Positions 62,330-64,000 of a stretch of DNA of 64,000 bases are shown here, one piece after another (within the stretch, counting starts at the first letter, position 1; every line of letters begins with the position of its first letter). The DNA is taken from assembly GCF_900002575.1 (NCBI RefSeq), contig NZ_LN650648.1, forward strand, positions 2,829,565-2,893,564. Reading direction: 5' to 3'. Source of the DNA: Romboutsia hominis. Lineage in GTDB: Bacteria; Bacillota; Clostridia; Peptostreptococcales; Peptostreptococcaceae. Both the position numbers and the translations under genes were made by a program. A model generated the notes under the pieces. It was not told the DNA's origin and made no database searches. It saw only the letters and a program-made list of their open reading frames with translations.

Positions 62330-63472
62330 TTACTTTTTAAAATCGTCTTCTGCTAATCCCTCTTGTTTAAATAATGTTTTAAGAACAGAAATATCTGTAG
62401 AAATATCTAAAACAACATCTTCAAATAAATCATCTAATAAATTTTCAAAAGCGCTATTAATAAGATCAATACTCTTTTCAATTTCACTTTTAGCACTTTC
62501 TATATTCTCACCTTGAACTAATTGATTGTTTATATCTTTGTACGAACTAATTAATTTTATAGTAATAGGAAGATAATGATTTATAAATTTATTAACTTCT
62601 TGTATCTTTTTAGGATTCTTTTCAACTTGAATAAGGATTTGGTTTGAAATGTTTCCTAATTTATCTAACTTTATAGCTATTTCTTCTTTATAAAGATCAT
62701 TTCTTATACTTTTTATTTGTTCAATATAATTTCTTCCTATTTTAATTGTAGATTCTATTTCTTCTTTTTCTAAATTTTCTATTTCTTCATTTAATTTTTC
62801 ATTATTGCTCTCTTTAACCATTTGTTGCTTTTTTAAATTTAAATAGTCACCATAAACTTCATCACTTAACATAAAGTAAGTTTTTTCTTCATCTATATGT
62901 CCTTCTAAAAACATACCTAAGTCAATCATTTTACTTAGATCTTTAACAACAAAACTCTCTTTTTCTTTGGCAAATTTCGCTAAGTCCTTAATTAAGAAAT
63001 AACTATTGTCATCAATAAACCTTACATACTTCTTAAAACGTTTTACTCTTTTTCTTAAATTTATTCCTCTTAATAATAAACCTACACTTACTGCAAGGAA
63101 TAAAAATAGAACTCCAAAAATAATGTTGCTACCTAAAATAATTCCACTGAAGAATGTATTAACTATTAGAAATATCAACACTGAAGAGCCAAAAACTAAA
63201 CTTCCACTCGCTCCGAATAATATATAAAGTATTCCCGATATACTTCCAGCTGGTCTTTTACTAATATATGTTGATATATTATTTTTAGATTTTTTATTTA
63301 AGCCCATATATTTTTCACTATATTCATTAAGCTTTGATTTAAATTGATTTAAGGTATCCTCAGTTTTATCGTTAACATCCTTTTTAAAATTAGCTAAATC
63401 TATTGCTTTAAGTGCATTGCTAACTGTAGACATAATTTGGTCTTCTAAATTAGAAAAATCCTTTTTATCCAT
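62330..63472 (-). CDS. xpaC: XpaC-family (5-bromo-4-chloroindolyl phosphate hydrolysis) protein
   Basis: A 380-aa protein: N-terminal amphipathic region, two or three membrane helices (about 78-100, 105-125 and 125-150), and a C-terminal helical domain with KDLAKFAKEKESFVVKDLSKMIDLGMFLEGHIDEEKTYFMLSD in parts, then long coiled-coil helices. This matches XpaC, which is nearly always encoded next to TelA and was named for an indirect phosphatase phenotype. The TelA-XpaC pair is thought to act at the envelope under stress, mechanism unknown. GGAGGCAAG ribosome binding site. Confidence 0.92.
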   Translation of the reverse strand: MDKKDFSNLEDQIMSTVSNALKAIDLANFKKDVNDKTEDTLNQFKSKLNEYSEKYMGLNKKSKNNISTYISKRPAGSISGILYILFGASGSLVFGSSVLIFLIVNTFFSGIILGSNIIFGVLFLFLAVSVGLLLRGINLRKRVKRFKKYVRFIDDNSYFLIKDLAKFAKEKESFVVKDLSKMIDLGMFLEGHIDEEKTYFMLSDEVYGDYLNLKKQQMVKESNNEKLNEEIENLEKEEIESTIKIGRNYIEQIKSIRNDLYKEEIAIKLDKLGNISNQILIQVEKNPKKIQEVNKFINHYLPITIKLISSYKDINNQLVQGENIESAKSEIEKSIDLINSAFENLLDDLFEDVVLDISTDISVLKTLFKQEGLAEDDFKK

Positions 63473-63956
63473 TATCTTGCCTCCAGATTATTTTTCTTAT
63501 AATTAACATAAGTCTAGATATATACTATACCGTTATGTTAATATTTTAAGTTTATTATATCTTATAATTTAGCTAATTGTAACTGCTAACTTAAAAGGAA
63601 TATAATAAATATATTTTATAAATACATTATTACTTATGATACAATACCTTTGCTAATAAATATAGCCTTAAGTAAGTCATATCAACACCTGAGGCTATGT
63701 ATCTTGCTTATTTATGATACGGTTCTCCGTTACACCCCCAAAGGATGTCGCTTTTTATTCTATTATATTAGTATATTTTTTAATTTCTCTATATCTGTAT
63801 ATGGAAAGAAACTCAAGAATAGATGAAATCACAAATATAATATTTTTTATCATAAGTTGTCTAGTAAGAGCAACTTACCTTGTTTTTAATTTAATCATTT
63901 TGGGTATCATAAGATAAGCTACTTTAAAATTTTAAATTGAAAGAGGACATTTTAAT
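63473..63956. other. 484-base gap with repeat copy 6
   Basis: Contains a hairpin (ATAGCCT/AGGCTAT, 63662-63698) and repeat copy 6 (63705-63756). A 67-codon frame from 63714 to 63917 begins inside the repeat, encodes two hydrophobic stretches and lacks a ribosome binding site, so I do not call it a gene. Confidence 0.55.
63705..63756 (+). repeat. Dispersed repeat, copy 6
   Basis: CTTATTTATGATACGGTTCT followed by CCGTTACACCC, identical to copy 3 over GATACGGTTCTCCGTTACAC. Confidence 0.7.
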
Positions 63957-64000
63957 ATGATAAGCATAATCGGATTAATTTTATCATTATCTTTGATAAT
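63957..64000 (+). CDS. Start of a membrane protein gene (possibly GntP-type permease), partial
   Basis: ATG 63957 follows AAAGAGG. The 14 visible codons read MISIIGLILSLSLI and run off the right edge. The sequence is a membrane helix and resembles the N-terminus of GntP/gluconate-family permeases, but so short a stretch cannot fix the family. Confidence 0.4.
   Translation, partial: MISIIGLILSLSLI

Noticed and set aside
63714-63917. A 67-codon frame with two hydrophobic segments after repeat copy 6
   Set aside because: It starts inside the dispersed repeat and has no ribosome binding site. Other copies of the repeat also open with MIRFSV-like translations that soon stop, so the frame is probably a by-product of the repeat.
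52660-64000. CRISPR array formed by the recurring GATACGGT hairpins
   Set aside because: Copies are separated by whole genes at irregular distances of 1.5-4 kb, are diverged and have no spacer structure or cas genes.
1-64000. tRNA or rRNA genes
   Set aside because: No GGTTCGAATCC-type T-arm with a matching cloverleaf and no rRNA signature was found on either strand by reading; a covariance-model scan would be needed to exclude degenerate ones.

Overview
The window is very AT-rich, its genes use AT-ending codons and strong AGGAGG-type ribosome binding sites, and it carries endospore genes (spoIIR, yabG, a SleB-type lytic enzyme, a SPOCS/LysM coat-like protein) beside anaerobe-type enzymes (rubrerythrin, ferredoxin-nitroreductase). 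It therefore looks like the chromosome of a spore-forming, low-GC clostridium, most likely of the Peptostreptococcaceae (Paraclostridium/Paeniclostridium/Clostridioides-like). The species assignment is inference. No rRNA, tRNA, CRISPR array or intact insertion sequence was found.

Layout. (1) 1-8.4 kb, minus strand: conserved core genes for cell wall precursors (murI, ddl), sporulation and germination (sleB-like, spoIIR, SPOCS/LysM, yabG), isoprenoid synthesis (ispE), a GntR/FCD regulator and veg. (2) 8.5-10.6 kb, plus strand: psuK-psuG, pseudouridine catabolism. (3) 10.7-15.8 kb: a YxeA-family pseudogene with two homopolymer frameshifts, small proteins, SEC-C, UPF0489, an RluA synthase with an rRNA-type methyltransferase, and a DUF3298 protein. 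(4) 15.8-21.8 kb: a glutamate-dependent acid-resistance block with two glutamate decarboxylases, a DUF2776/YhiM-like membrane protein and the antiporter GadC. (5) 22-27.5 kb: pyrF-carA-carB behind a leader with two tandem PyrR-type attenuators. (6) 27.5-38.5 kb: nitroreductase-like protein, M29 aminopeptidase, a PfkB kinase, the activated-methyl block luxS - MetH activation protein - metH, a vanY-vanR-vanS type operon, and ttcA. (7) 38.5-41.2 kb: a decayed stretch with gene remnants, including the 3' end of an L-threonine dehydrogenase-like gene and a duplicated ~100 bp remnant. (8) 41.2-49.3 kb: DUF488, MprF (apparently with a non-canonical start codon), UPF0178, an SsuABC/NMT1-type ABC transporter, rubrerythrin and YjdM. 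(9) 49.3-64 kb: an accessory-looking stretch of isolated genes in both orientations with long spacers, small broken genes and a dispersed intergenic repeat. It holds a sugar dehydrogenase-like propeller, a YmaF protein with a Cys/His repeat head, DUF421, a 4-TM holin-like protein, a cupin with a Tyr/Trp/Pro repeat head, a divergent flavodoxin/HxlR pair with a palindromic operator candidate, a formaldehyde dehydrogenase-like MDR enzyme, ArsR with ferredoxin-nitroreductase, a methyltransferase, TelA-XpaC, and the start of a further membrane protein gene at the right edge.

How the genes fit together. The gad block is the clearest multi-gene system: GadC exchanges glutamate for GABA, two decarboxylases consume protons, and the DUF2776 protein is a relative of an E. 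coli acid-tolerance membrane protein. The luxS-metH block recycles S-ribosylhomocysteine to methionine. The region from 55 to 59.4 kb is biased to redox and electrophile functions (flavodoxin, HxlR, aldehyde/alcohol dehydrogenase, nitroreductase, ArsR). Cell envelope defence is represented by vanYRS, mprF and telA-xpaC. The observations most worth following are the unusual mprF start, the tandem PyrR leader with an unexplained insert, the GadC that ends without the C-terminal plug, the repeat-headed YmaF and cupin proteins, and the dispersed repeat family at 52.7-63.8 kb.
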